Source: Deltaproteobacteria bacterium (GTDB lineage: Bacteria > Myxococcota_A > Polyangia > HGW-17 > SLPX01). Taken from it: DNA of 6,313 bases. Below are positions 1 through 5,296 of this stretch, piece after piece. The notes beneath the pieces were generated by a model. The model worked only from the letters and a program-made list of their open reading frames with translations, was not told the DNA's origin and did not search any database. The stretch is taken from NCBI GenBank assembly GCA_011390535.1, contig JAABSF010000170.1:1-6313 (forward strand). Direction: 5' to 3'. The position numbers and the translations under genes were made by a program. The stretch's first letter is position 1. Each line of letters opens with the position of its first letter.

Positions 1-590
1 TTCATATGGATGTAATGGATGGGAGCTTTGTTCCGAACATTACGTTCGGGCCGAAAATGGTGGAGGCGGTGCGAGCCGAGACGCACAAGCCTTTGGATGT
101 GCATCTGATGATTGAAAAGCCTGAGCGATTCATAGAAGATTTTGCCGGAGCAGGCGCCACCGTGCTCACCGTGCATGCAGAGGCATGTCGTCATTTACAC
201 CGAGTGGTGCAGAGAATAAAAGGGTTGGGTTTGGCCGCGGGGGTCTCCTTGAATCCGGCTACTTCGTTGTCTGTGTTGGAAGAGATCGCCCCGGACATTG
301 ATTTGGTGCTGGTGATGACGGTTAACCCCGGCTTCGGTGGTCAGGCGTTTGTCGCCGGAGGGCTTGAAAAGCTCAAGCGGGCGAAAGAATTACTACAGCG
401 CAGAAATCCGGAGGCGGTGTTGGAGGCGGACGGCGGTATAGGTGAGAAAAATGTTGAGGCTGTTGCGGCGACCGGTGTGGGCTTGATTGTAGCGGGATCC
501 GCTGTTTTAGGCGCTAAAGACAGAGCTGCGGCTTTGGAGAACATTACCAGTGGAGCGAGACGTGGATGGACGGATGGGCAGGTGGCTTAG
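1..590 (+). CDS. rpe: Ribulose-phosphate 3-epimerase, 5'-truncated by the window edge
   Basis: This cytoplasmic TIM-barrel enzyme interconverts D-ribulose 5-phosphate and D-xylulose 5-phosphate in the pentose phosphate pathway (and in the Calvin cycle where present). The first full codon is His at 3-5, and the reading frame continues off the left edge. About 195 residues are visible, against roughly 220-225 for the family, so about 30 N-terminal residues are missing. The ATG at 6 lies inside the motif HMDVMDGSFVPNITFGP and is not the start. This motif carries the family's metal-binding His and catalytic Asp. The second metal His is in DVHLMIEKP, the phosphate-binding loop is in MTVNPGFGGQ, and the second catalytic Asp is in EADGGIG. 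A late GSAV segment forms part of the phosphate site. The gene ends at TAG 588-590 and converges on the response regulator gene. Identification is secure; upstream context is unknown. Confidence 0.96.
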   Translation, partial: HMDVMDGSFVPNITFGPKMVEAVRAETHKPLDVHLMIEKPERFIEDFAGAGATVLTVHAEACRHLHRVVQRIKGLGLAAGVSLNPATSLSVLEEIAPDIDLVLVMTVNPGFGGQAFVAGGLEKLKRAKELLQRRNPEAVLEADGGIGEKNVEAVAATGVGLIVAGSAVLGAKDRAAALENITSGARRGWTDGQVA

Positions 591-594
591 GGAT

Positions 595-625
595 GGATCG
601 GCGTACGAATCCAGAAGTTATTTTT
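595..625 (+). terminator. Weak candidate terminator after rpe
   Basis: A short stem pairs 595-600 (GGATCG) with 606-612, with one bulged A at 608 and a 5-base loop at 601-605. A T-rich stretch at 619-625 follows about six bases after the stem. It sits five bases past the rpe stop codon, in the gap between two convergent genes. The stem is short and the T-run is not directly adjacent, so this is a weak call. I see no terminator for the opposing gene in this gap. Confidence 0.27.
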
Positions 626-635
626 GAGTCGGATC

Positions 636-1232
636 TTAGTAATCACCGAAAAGCTGGGTGATGGGGACGTCGAGCGCAGTGGCAATTTTGAAGAGAGAGC
701 TTACAGAGGCCGAGCTCTCCGCACGCTCAATTTGGCTCAGGAGGCTTACCGACAATTTTGTCCGGCGGGACATTTGTTTCAAGGTCAACCCACCGTTTTT
801 CCTTAGCTCGCGAATGTTTTTCCCTATTGTAACGTGAAGAGCATCTTCTCGTCTTAGAACAAGCCCCTTTTTCTTCGCTATTCTTTGTAGGACTTCTCTG
901 AATTCATCAATGGAAAATGGTTTTTTGATATAGGCGCTCACATTATGTTCAATGGATGCGGTCGCTGAATCAAGGGAAGGATAACCTGTGAGTATAATCA
1001 CTGCGAGATCATCATCTAATTTGCGAATTTGGCTTAGGAGATCAATGCCGCTTAGCTTGGGCATCATGAGGTCGAGGATGACGACATGGTAAGTTTCCAG
1101 CTTCAGCTCTTCGAGCGCGAGCGTAGGATCGTAGATCGTTTTGACCCGGTAGCCGTCGTGAGAGAGGAAATCCTCTAAATACTCACAGACGTCCTTGTCA
1201 TCATCTACGACAAGGATACTCAGTTGAGCCAC
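636..1232 (-). CDS. Response regulator: receiver domain fused to an XRE-type helix-turn-helix
   Basis: A 198-residue predicted cytoplasmic phosphorylation-controlled DNA-binding protein. Residues 4-118 are a canonical receiver domain. The acidic pocket is D10/D11, the phosphoacceptor is D54 in VILDLMMP, the switch Thr is T82 in ILTGYP, and K104 is in IKKPF. After a short basic linker, residues about 136-196 form a Cro/C1-type (XRE, HTH_3) domain, with TLKQMSRRTKLSVSLLSQIE as its helix-turn-helix and ALDVPITQLF as the last helix. I chose GTG at 1230-1232 because AAGGAGG lies seven bases upstream of it. A TTG at 1250 would start the protein inside the ribosome binding site. No histidine kinase is adjacent, so the partner kinase is unknown. 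tRNA-Pro lies 82 bp upstream on the same strand and may share its promoter. The output domain is unusual, since most response regulators use OmpR, NarL or NtrC-type outputs. Targets are unknown. Confidence 0.93.
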   Translation of the reverse strand: MAQLSILVVDDDKDVCEYLEDFLSHDGYRVKTIYDPTLALEELKLETYHVVILDLMMPKLSGIDLLSQIRKLDDDLAVIILTGYPSLDSATASIEHNVSAYIKKPFSIDEFREVLQRIAKKKGLVLRREDALHVTIGKNIRELRKNGGLTLKQMSRRTKLSVSLLSQIERAESSASVSSLFKIATALDVPITQLFGDY

Positions 1233-1279
1233 GGACGATCCTCCTTGCAAGTGCTACTACAGCTTCCGGGCTCAGCCAA

Positions 1280-1302
1280 CAGGCAAAATAAATGTTTGCC
1301 TG
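1280..1302 (-). repeat. Hairpin between tRNA-Pro and the response regulator gene
   Basis: This is a perfect 8-bp inverted repeat: CAGGCAAA at 1280-1287 and TTTGCCTG at 1295-1302, with a 7-base loop. It lies 12 bases past the tRNA 3' end and 47 bases before the regulator's GTG start. No T-run follows on the minus strand, so it does not look like an intrinsic terminator. If tRNA and regulator are co-transcribed, it could help 3' processing of the tRNA or protect the downstream mRNA. That role is inference; the repeat itself is directly visible. Confidence 0.45.
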
Positions 1303-1314
1303 CCGGACAGACAG

Positions 1315-1388
1315 TCGGGGCGAGAGGATTCGAACCTCCGACCTTACGGTCCCGAACCGTACGCGCTACCAGACTGCGCTACGCCCCG
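1315..1388 (-). tRNA. tRNA-Pro, anticodon CGG
   Basis: This is a complete 74-base cloverleaf including discriminator base A (position 1315). The acceptor stem is fully paired: CGGGGCG (1388-1382) with CGCCCCG (1322-1316). The D-arm contains AGCGCAGTCTGGTAGCGC. The anticodon stem TACGG/CCGTA encloses the loop TTCGGGA, giving anticodon CGG (1354-1352), which reads the proline codon CCG. The T-arm contains GGTTCGAATCC. From memory it closely resembles Escherichia coli tRNA-Pro(CGG) in the anticodon and T arms. CCA is not encoded: the bases after the discriminator read CTG, so CCA must be added post-transcriptionally. A response regulator gene lies downstream on the same strand. Confidence 0.97.
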
Positions 1389-1399
1389 TCGGCTGTAGC

Positions 1400-1428
1400 T
1401 AAGTTACGCATTACCAACTTCTTGTCAA
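1400..1428 (-). promoter_or_regulatory. Candidate sigma70-type promoter for tRNA-Pro and possibly the response regulator
   Basis: On the minus strand a perfect -35 hexamer, TTGACA, occupies 1428-1423. A weak -10 follows: TAACTT at 1406-1401 (16-base spacer) or AACTTA at 1405-1400 (17-base spacer). Transcription would begin about 5-8 bases before the mature tRNA 5' end at 1388. The position is right and the -35 is strong, but the -10 is poor, as can happen at stable-RNA promoters that depend on extra signals. Confidence 0.5.
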
Positions 1429-1457
1429 TTCAAATTCTTCGTTATTTACCTCTTTAT

Positions 1458-1482
1458 GATGACATTAAAAAAAAATGTCATC
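1458..1482. repeat. Perfect 9-bp inverted repeat with an all-A loop
   Basis: GATGACATT at 1458-1466 pairs with AATGTCATC at 1474-1482 around a loop of seven A's. On the minus strand this gives a run of nine T's (1475-1467) inside the hairpin. On the plus strand it is followed by TTTT (1483-1486), which also begins the next inverted repeat. It lies 30 bases upstream of the TTGACA of the tRNA promoter. It could be a dyad operator, a bidirectional terminator, or part of a small RNA; sequence alone does not decide. Confidence 0.6.
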
Positions 1483-1534
1483 TTTTCGGTTATGTAACTC
1501 TCCCAACAAGAACTAAGATCAGGATAACCGAAAA
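1483..1534. repeat. Perfect 11-bp inverted repeat with a 30-base loop
   Basis: TTTTCGGTTAT at 1483-1493 is the exact reverse complement of ATAACCGAAAA at 1524-1534. It abuts the 1458-1482 dyad with no gap. A smaller ACCG-AAAAA-CGGT hairpin (1527-1539) competes for the right arm, so two alternative foldings are possible. Eleven perfect base pairs at this spacing in 300 bp is unlikely to be pure chance, although low sequence complexity reduces the significance. Confidence 0.55.
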
Positions 1535-1553
1535 ACGGTAATATTGAAAGTAA

Positions 1554-1581
1554 ATTGTAAAAGACGTAATGAGTTTAACAA
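1554..1581 (-). promoter_or_regulatory. Candidate minus-strand sigma70-type promoter
   Basis: TTGTTA (1581-1576, 4 of 6 consensus bases) and TACAAT (1559-1554, 5 of 6) are separated by 16 bases. Transcription would start near 1547 and run straight into the two stacked inverted repeats and the run of nine T's at 1475-1467, then on towards the tRNA. It may serve a small RNA or act as a second promoter for the tRNA. AT-rich sequence yields such matches by chance, so confidence is low. Confidence 0.3.
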
Positions 1582-1630
1582 TATTATGGGAAAAGTATTG
1601 TTTTAGCCGCTACAAAGATAGAATGAATTC

Positions 1631-1654
1631 AAAAATCTCCCCATGATTGGGGGA
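1631..1654 (-). terminator. Intrinsic terminator downstream of the PilZ-AMIN gene
   Basis: On the minus strand, TCCCC (1654-1650) pairs with GGGGA (1642-1638) around a 7-base loop. The 3' arm is followed by GATTTTT (1637-1631), a five-T tail. It lies 40 bases past the PilZ-AMIN stop codon at 1694, where a terminator is expected. The stem is short but almost all G-C. Confidence 0.6.
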
Positions 1655-1693
1655 TCATATAAAAGAAAAGAAGCAATTTGTATAGTTTTTAAC

Positions 1694-3949
1694 CTAATCC
1701 GCCAAGGTGAGACTTTTGGGGGATTTGTGGCTTTTTGTAATGCTTTTCGGGTTTTTCTTTTGTGACAGTTTTTGGCCCGCCCCTTTTGATCTCCAGGTGA
1801 GAGATCCCCCCCCTTGCTCTTTTTGGACTTTTACCCTTTTTTGATTCACCGAAGGGTTGAAGTATACAATGAACCTGGTGCGACCGTTGTTTTTGGTGAC
1901 TTTAAGCAAACGCGCGCCTTTGTCTTTCAAAGTATATCGGCCGGGTTTCAGCACAGGGTCCACACCGTGGAGGTCTACAACAATGCCGGGAGGATTCGCC
2001 ATCCAGTAGTGGGTAATTTTTTTAGGCATTGATTTGGTCGGGAGTATAAGACTGATACTGTCGCCTTTTTTTGATAGCTGCGGCTCTTTAGTCCATCTGT
2101 TGGCGATTTCGGCTTTTTTGGCAATATTGAGAAAAGCAGAGGATGTGGTCTTTTTTTGGGGGGATGATTTTGTTTCCGCGGTTCCTGTTGATGCAGCGGT
2201 TAATGCGGACGGTTTGTCTCCACCGGAGGCTGGAAGAGCAGGAGCGAGCTCCGGGTTTTTTCCGGCTGTCGCTGTAGGCAACTCAACCGCGTGGGGGTCG
2301 AGCGTCACCTGTCTTTTTGCAGTTTGTTTCTGTAGCCTCTTGGCTTTATAGGGTGCCGATTTCTTTTGCTGTGGTTTATCGTCGCTCTTCCATGCATACA
2401 AGATGGCAGTGAGAACCACTACTATTGTAAGCCCCATTCCGCCGAAAAGGGCGATGGCCTTTCTGGAGGGGGGTTTGATTTGTGAGCGGGATCGCCGCCG
2501 GGGGTTTTTTGATATTCTGGACTTGAAATCCACTATGCCGGAGTGTTTCTGTCTCTTGGGACGACGTGGAGATATGTGCTCCACAGCTGTTGTGTCGAAA
2601 GTGTCGGGGCTGCAACTTATACCGTAAGAATGGTCTTTCGCTGGTTCAAACAGGTCATCATCATCATCATGCTCTTGAAAATCGCTGTCTTCAACATAGT
2701 CGTCTTGAACATCGCCTTCGCTTAACCACTCCTCTTCAGGATCTGTTGAAGAATTTGTTAAAGATTCTTCGTTGTAGAATGCCTGGTCGTCATAGAATGC
2801 CTGGTCGTCTCTTTGTGCTCCAGGTGGTGTGGGTTGGGTCATCTTCCAAGGTGAATTTGGTAGCTCGTCGTCTTTAAACGAAGCTGGTGGAGATGGTGGT
2901 GACGAAACAGGTGGAAGGGTTAATTCTTCCGGTGGAGAGAGCTCTTGAAACAGTGGAAGTTCTGCAACTGAGTTCTCATTTTTGTGCTCTGGTCGGATAA
3001 GTTCTGAGTCGGAGCCTTTCAGCACCAGGTTGAGAACTACCTTCAACGAGCCATCGGCGTCTGAAAGCTCTGCGTTTTTAACCATCACCTGCGTTGAGTT
3101 TTGCTCGTCTTCATTGCCTTCATGTGACAAATAGAGCAGGTTTTTGTTCTCCAGGCCTTCCAGAGGAATCTCTAAGGCCAACCCATCCGGCGTCAGCTTG
3201 TGTACATGACCCGCATATTTTTTCTTGCCACCATCAAATAAGTGCAGCCGTTCTCCTTCAACGATGAGGTCTTTATGCGCAGTAGGGGAATCATAAAACG
3301 CTTTGTAAGGAGGCAGGCCGGATAATGTTGAAGAGCTGTCCAATGCTTTTTCGTAAGCTGTTACCGGCGGTGTTTGTGTTAATGAATGCTGATCGTCGGG
3401 AGGTGTGATCTCCTCTACCGGAGCTGTCTGTGCTTTTGCCTCGTCTTCTCCGGAGAATGTCTCTGCAGAATGAGGAGCCGGTGGATGAATCGGAGAAAAA
3501 CCCTCCTCCGGAGAATTTATATCATCGAAAAGCTCTCCGGGTGATTCATCTTCTTGATTCTCACTATATGACGTGTCCGGGGATTCTTCGCTCATCAGCT
3601 CTCGCTCCATGAGCTCAACATGTCTACGAACTCTCGCCGCGTCTTGCGGAGAGAGGGTGTTGAAACGGAGTCCCATGCCTGGAGGGGGGATCTGCTCCGG
3701 CGGGCCGGACCTGGTCCAGGCTACTTCTCCTTCTACATTAATTGGAGGCCCTTGATCGGGGAGGCGAAAAGTGCATTGTACGGGTGACGATAACTCCAGA
3801 GGAAAGGAACTCTTTATAAAAATACCTCCCTCGCTGAGATTCATAGATTGAAAAGTCGTTGGGGCCAATCCTTCGATTCTACATTCCACATCCACGTCCA
3901 AAGGGACTCTTGGAGGAGTGGGTTCTGCGACTTTAGGTTCCATGTTCAT
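1694..3949 (-). CDS. PilZ domain - single transmembrane helix - AMIN-like domain protein
   Basis: A 751-residue predicted inner-membrane protein. Residues about 12-115 form a PilZ domain of the myxobacterial type: RVPLDVDVEC, then NLSEGGIFI (the N-x-S-x-x-G motif at N37-G42), then GMGLRF. The usual RxxxR motif is incomplete (only R14), so cyclic-di-GMP binding is uncertain. A Pro/Glu/Asp-rich linker follows, interrupted by an unrecognised beta-rich segment (about 228-312). A twice-repeated DDQAFY lies at 381-392 and a poly-Asp stretch at 428-432. A strongly basic segment (462-497) precedes the only hydrophobic helix (498-519), which predicts an N-terminus in the cytoplasm. Residues about 620-710 resemble AMIN domains (IVVDLHGVDP, then TRFIVYFNP), which in known proteins bind cell-wall or envelope structures. 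The tail is basic. The start is ATG 3949 after AAGGCGG; ATG 3943 is also possible. A link between cytoplasmic signalling and periplasmic envelope is inferred. Confidence 0.88.
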   Translation of the reverse strand: MNMEPKVAEPTPPRVPLDVDVECRIEGLAPTTFQSMNLSEGGIFIKSSFPLELSSPVQCTFRLPDQGPPINVEGEVAWTRSGPPEQIPPPGMGLRFNTLSPQDAARVRRHVELMERELMSEESPDTSYSENQEDESPGELFDDINSPEEGFSPIHPPAPHSAETFSGEDEAKAQTAPVEEITPPDDQHSLTQTPPVTAYEKALDSSSTLSGLPPYKAFYDSPTAHKDLIVEGERLHLFDGGKKKYAGHVHKLTPDGLALEIPLEGLENKNLLYLSHEGNEDEQNSTQVMVKNAELSDADGSLKVVLNLVLKGSDSELIRPEHKNENSVAELPLFQELSPPEELTLPPVSSPPSPPASFKDDELPNSPWKMTQPTPPGAQRDDQAFYDDQAFYNEESLTNSSTDPEEEWLSEGDVQDDYVEDSDFQEHDDDDDLFEPAKDHSYGISCSPDTFDTTAVEHISPRRPKRQKHSGIVDFKSRISKNPRRRSRSQIKPPSRKAIALFGGMGLTIVVVLTAILYAWKSDDKPQQKKSAPYKAKRLQKQTAKRQVTLDPHAVELPTATAGKNPELAPALPASGGDKPSALTAASTGTAETKSSPQKKTTSSAFLNIAKKAEIANRWTKEPQLSKKGDSISLILPTKSMPKKITHYWMANPPGIVVDLHGVDPVLKPGRYTLKDKGARLLKVTKNNGRTRFIVYFNPSVNQKRVKVQKEQGGGSLTWRSKGAGQKLSQKKNPKSITKSHKSPKSLTLAD
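2775..2809 (-). repeat. Tandem 18-bp repeat inside the PilZ-AMIN gene
   Basis: Two copies of a 17-base identical stretch (2775-2791 and 2793-2809) repeat with an 18-bp period and encode DDQAFY twice. The period is a multiple of three, so copy changes keep the frame. It lies in the disordered acidic linker of the PilZ-AMIN protein and probably reflects replication slippage. Confidence 0.8.
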
Positions 3950-4183
3950 TCACCGCCTTTTTGTTCTCTTGTCCTCATTCTTCAGCACCGTAGGGTTCTT
4001 GGTTTGTGGCGCCGGAAGCGCTCGCCGACACTAAAGAAACATCCGCCCGGTGCTTTATTATGGATGTATCATGGGTATAAAAAGTGGGCAAAAAACATGA
4101 ACTTGAGCTATTGTGGATTCCTTAATAGCCTCGAAGCTCTGATTCTGATTTCATTTGCAGAGTAATTATGGAAGAAGAGGAGT
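3950..4183. other. Divergent intergenic region between the PilZ-AMIN gene and selD
   Basis: This 234-bp gap must hold the promoters of both divergent genes, but I find no strong one. For selD, TATAAA at 4076-4081 has only a poor -35 (TTTATT, 4054-4059). TTGAGC at 4103-4108 has only a poor -10 (TAGCCT, 4126-4131). For the minus strand I see no credible pair and no sigma54-type motif. A purine-rich stretch (4171-4182) just before the selD ATG probably serves ribosome binding. No gene is supported here. Confidence 0.6.
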
Positions 4184-4195
4184 ATGGAAGAAGAG
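4167..4195 (+). repeat. Direct repeat of 13 bp spanning the selD start codon
   Basis: TATGGAAGAAGAG occurs at 4167-4179 and again at 4183-4195, a 16-bp period. Each copy carries an ATG. Only the second ATG (4184) is in the selD frame; the first (4168) is in another frame and would not produce SelD. The purine-rich part of the first copy (GAAGAAGAGGAG, 4171-4182) lies where a ribosome binding site belongs for the second. It appears to be a small local duplication. Confidence 0.7.
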
Positions 4196-5296
4196 AACAA
4201 GAAAATCAGGTTGACCAAGACAGTTACTGCTTCCGGGTGAGCAGCTAAACTGGGGCCGGAGGTGCTGGCCCGAGCCGTGTCTTCTCTTAATCCGAGTCAT
4301 CACAAAGAGGTGCTCGTAGGCCTTGGTGGTTCGGATGACGCAGGGGTGTATCTGCTCCGAGATGATTTGGCCCTGATACAGACGGTGGATTTCCTGACCC
4401 CTGTTGCAGATGATCCTTTTGTTTTCGGACGGATAGCGGCTGCCAACGCCTTGAGTGATGTCTATGCCATGGGTGGCAAACCTATTTGCGCTATGAACCT
4501 TGTCTCTTTTCCCATTGATGAGCTTGGCGTAGAGGTTTTAAACTCGTTGTTGGCGGGTGGGCTGGAGGCAGTGGAAGAGGCGGGTTGCGCGCTCGTAGGT
4601 GGGCACAGCATCGAAGACAAAGAGCTCAAATACGGCCTGTCGGTGACGGGAGTGGTCCATCCTGAAAAAGTGCTTACAAATACAGGCGTGCGTCCCGGGG
4701 ATAGTCTTGTTTTGACGAAACCACTCGGCACAGGGATTCTGAGCACGGCGCTGAAGGGCGGAATGGCCGGGCCCTATGCGGTGGAGGCAATGTATAGCTC
4801 CATGGCGGCTTTGAATAAGACGGCCGCTGAGGTTGCAGAGGATTTTGATGTGCATGCCTGTACTGATGTTACCGGGTTTGGGTTGGCCGGTCATGGGATG
4901 GAGATGGTGACCGGGTCAGGTTTGACGCTCGACATTTATGTCAAAAGGTTGCCCTTGTTACCCGAGCTGCAAAAATGGGCGGAGGTGGGATTGCTACCGG
5001 GCGGGTTGCATCGGAACAGGTGTTGTTATGAGAGTTCCGTCCAGGTGGACTCGGAGGTGGATCAGTTCTTGGTGGATGTTGTGTATGATCCTCAAACCTC
5101 GGGCGGGTTGTTGGTGTCCCTTTGTGAAGAGCAAGCCTTGAAATATGAACAAGCTTTAAAGAAAAGAGGGATCTCCGCTGCGGTCATAGGGCGTGTAGTG
5201 GATGAGAAGAGTTGGGAAGGGGTTCGTCTCACTGTTCAAGAGCGGCCGATTCTAGTTTCGAAGACCTGCTTTCCTTTTTCAAAGCCCGAGAGATAG
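4184..5296 (+). CDS. selD: Selenophosphate synthetase, a selenoprotein with Sec encoded by TGA 4238-4240
   Basis: SelD uses ATP and selenide to make selenophosphate, the selenium donor for selenocysteine-tRNA and 2-selenouridine tRNA. Read from ATG 4184, the N-terminus is MEEENKKIRLTKTVTASG, then TGA, then AAKLGPEVLARAV. This aligns with the E. coli SelD start IRLTQYSHGAGCGCK: the TGA falls on catalytic Cys17 (here Sec19), and the essential Lys20 is K22. Family motifs follow: DDAGVY (D51/D52), TVDF, FGRIAAANALSDVYAMGGKP, GGHSIED, TDVTGFGLAGHG and DPQTSGGLL. Total length is 370 residues, close to the E. coli 347. An in-frame TAA at 4163-4165 bounds the start. The GTG at 4262 would delete the glycine-rich catalytic segment, so it is not the start. 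The Shine-Dalgarno is purine-rich but unusually close to the ATG. The last 61 bp overlap the opposing PPC gene. No selA, selB or mnmH is in the window. Confidence 0.95.
4238..4271 (+). promoter_or_regulatory. Sec codon TGA with downstream bacterial SECIS-like hairpin
   Basis: The TGA is at 4238-4240. Downstream, 4253-4259 (GGGCCGG) pairs with 4265-4271 (CTGGCCC) in seven pairs, one a G-U, closing a 5-base loop AGGTG at 4260-4264. Nineteen bases separate the TGA from the loop, and the second loop base is G. Both fit the published bacterial SECIS model as I recall it: a small loop, a G in its first two bases, and about 16-37 bases from UGA to loop. It would recruit SelB for Sec insertion. The hairpin is visible; binding is inferred. 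Confidence 0.85.

Larger units (their letters stand above)
1389..1693. other. AT-rich intergenic region with stacked inverted repeats; no protein gene seen
   Basis: This 305-bp stretch separates tRNA-Pro from the PilZ-AMIN gene and is much more AT-rich than its flanks. It holds the tRNA promoter (about 1400-1428) and two abutting inverted repeats (1458-1482 and 1483-1534). It also holds a minus-strand promoter-like pair at 1554-1581 and the likely terminator of the PilZ-AMIN gene (1631-1654). A 7-bp repeat, AACAATA at 1577-1583 with TATTGTT at 1596-1602, overlaps that promoter-like pair. I see no reading frame here with family motifs or a ribosome binding site. Confidence 0.7.

Noticed and set aside
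1233..1250. TTG 1250 as the response regulator start
   Set aside because: This TTG abuts and overlaps the AAGGAGG ribosome binding site region; GTG 1232 is correctly spaced from it and begins directly before the receiver fold.
1224..1541. Plus-strand 105-residue reading frame
   Set aside because: It runs antisense through the tRNA and across the inverted repeats, with no family motif and no ribosome binding site of its own; a chance open frame.
2653..2670. CAT trinucleotide run as a regulatory microsatellite
   Set aside because: It simply encodes the poly-Asp stretch of the PilZ-AMIN linker, is short, and is in frame.
4063..4165. 33-codon plus-strand reading frame just before selD, as a possible leader peptide
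   Set aside because: No Shine-Dalgarno precedes its ATG, and it has no regulatory codon run or attenuator structure.
4238..4240. TGA as a nonsense mutation making selD a pseudogene
   Set aside because: It falls exactly on the residue that is Sec in many SelD proteins, is followed by a SECIS-like hairpin, and the rest of the gene is intact.
4462..4894. Minus-strand open frames antisense to selD
   Set aside because: They overlap conserved SelD coding sequence and have no recognisable domains; shadows of the real gene.
4262..5296. selD starting at GTG 4262
   Set aside because: It would lack the glycine-rich N-terminus with the catalytic Sec/Cys and Lys. SelD-like sequence is clearly readable upstream through the TGA, and no ribosome binding site fits this GTG.
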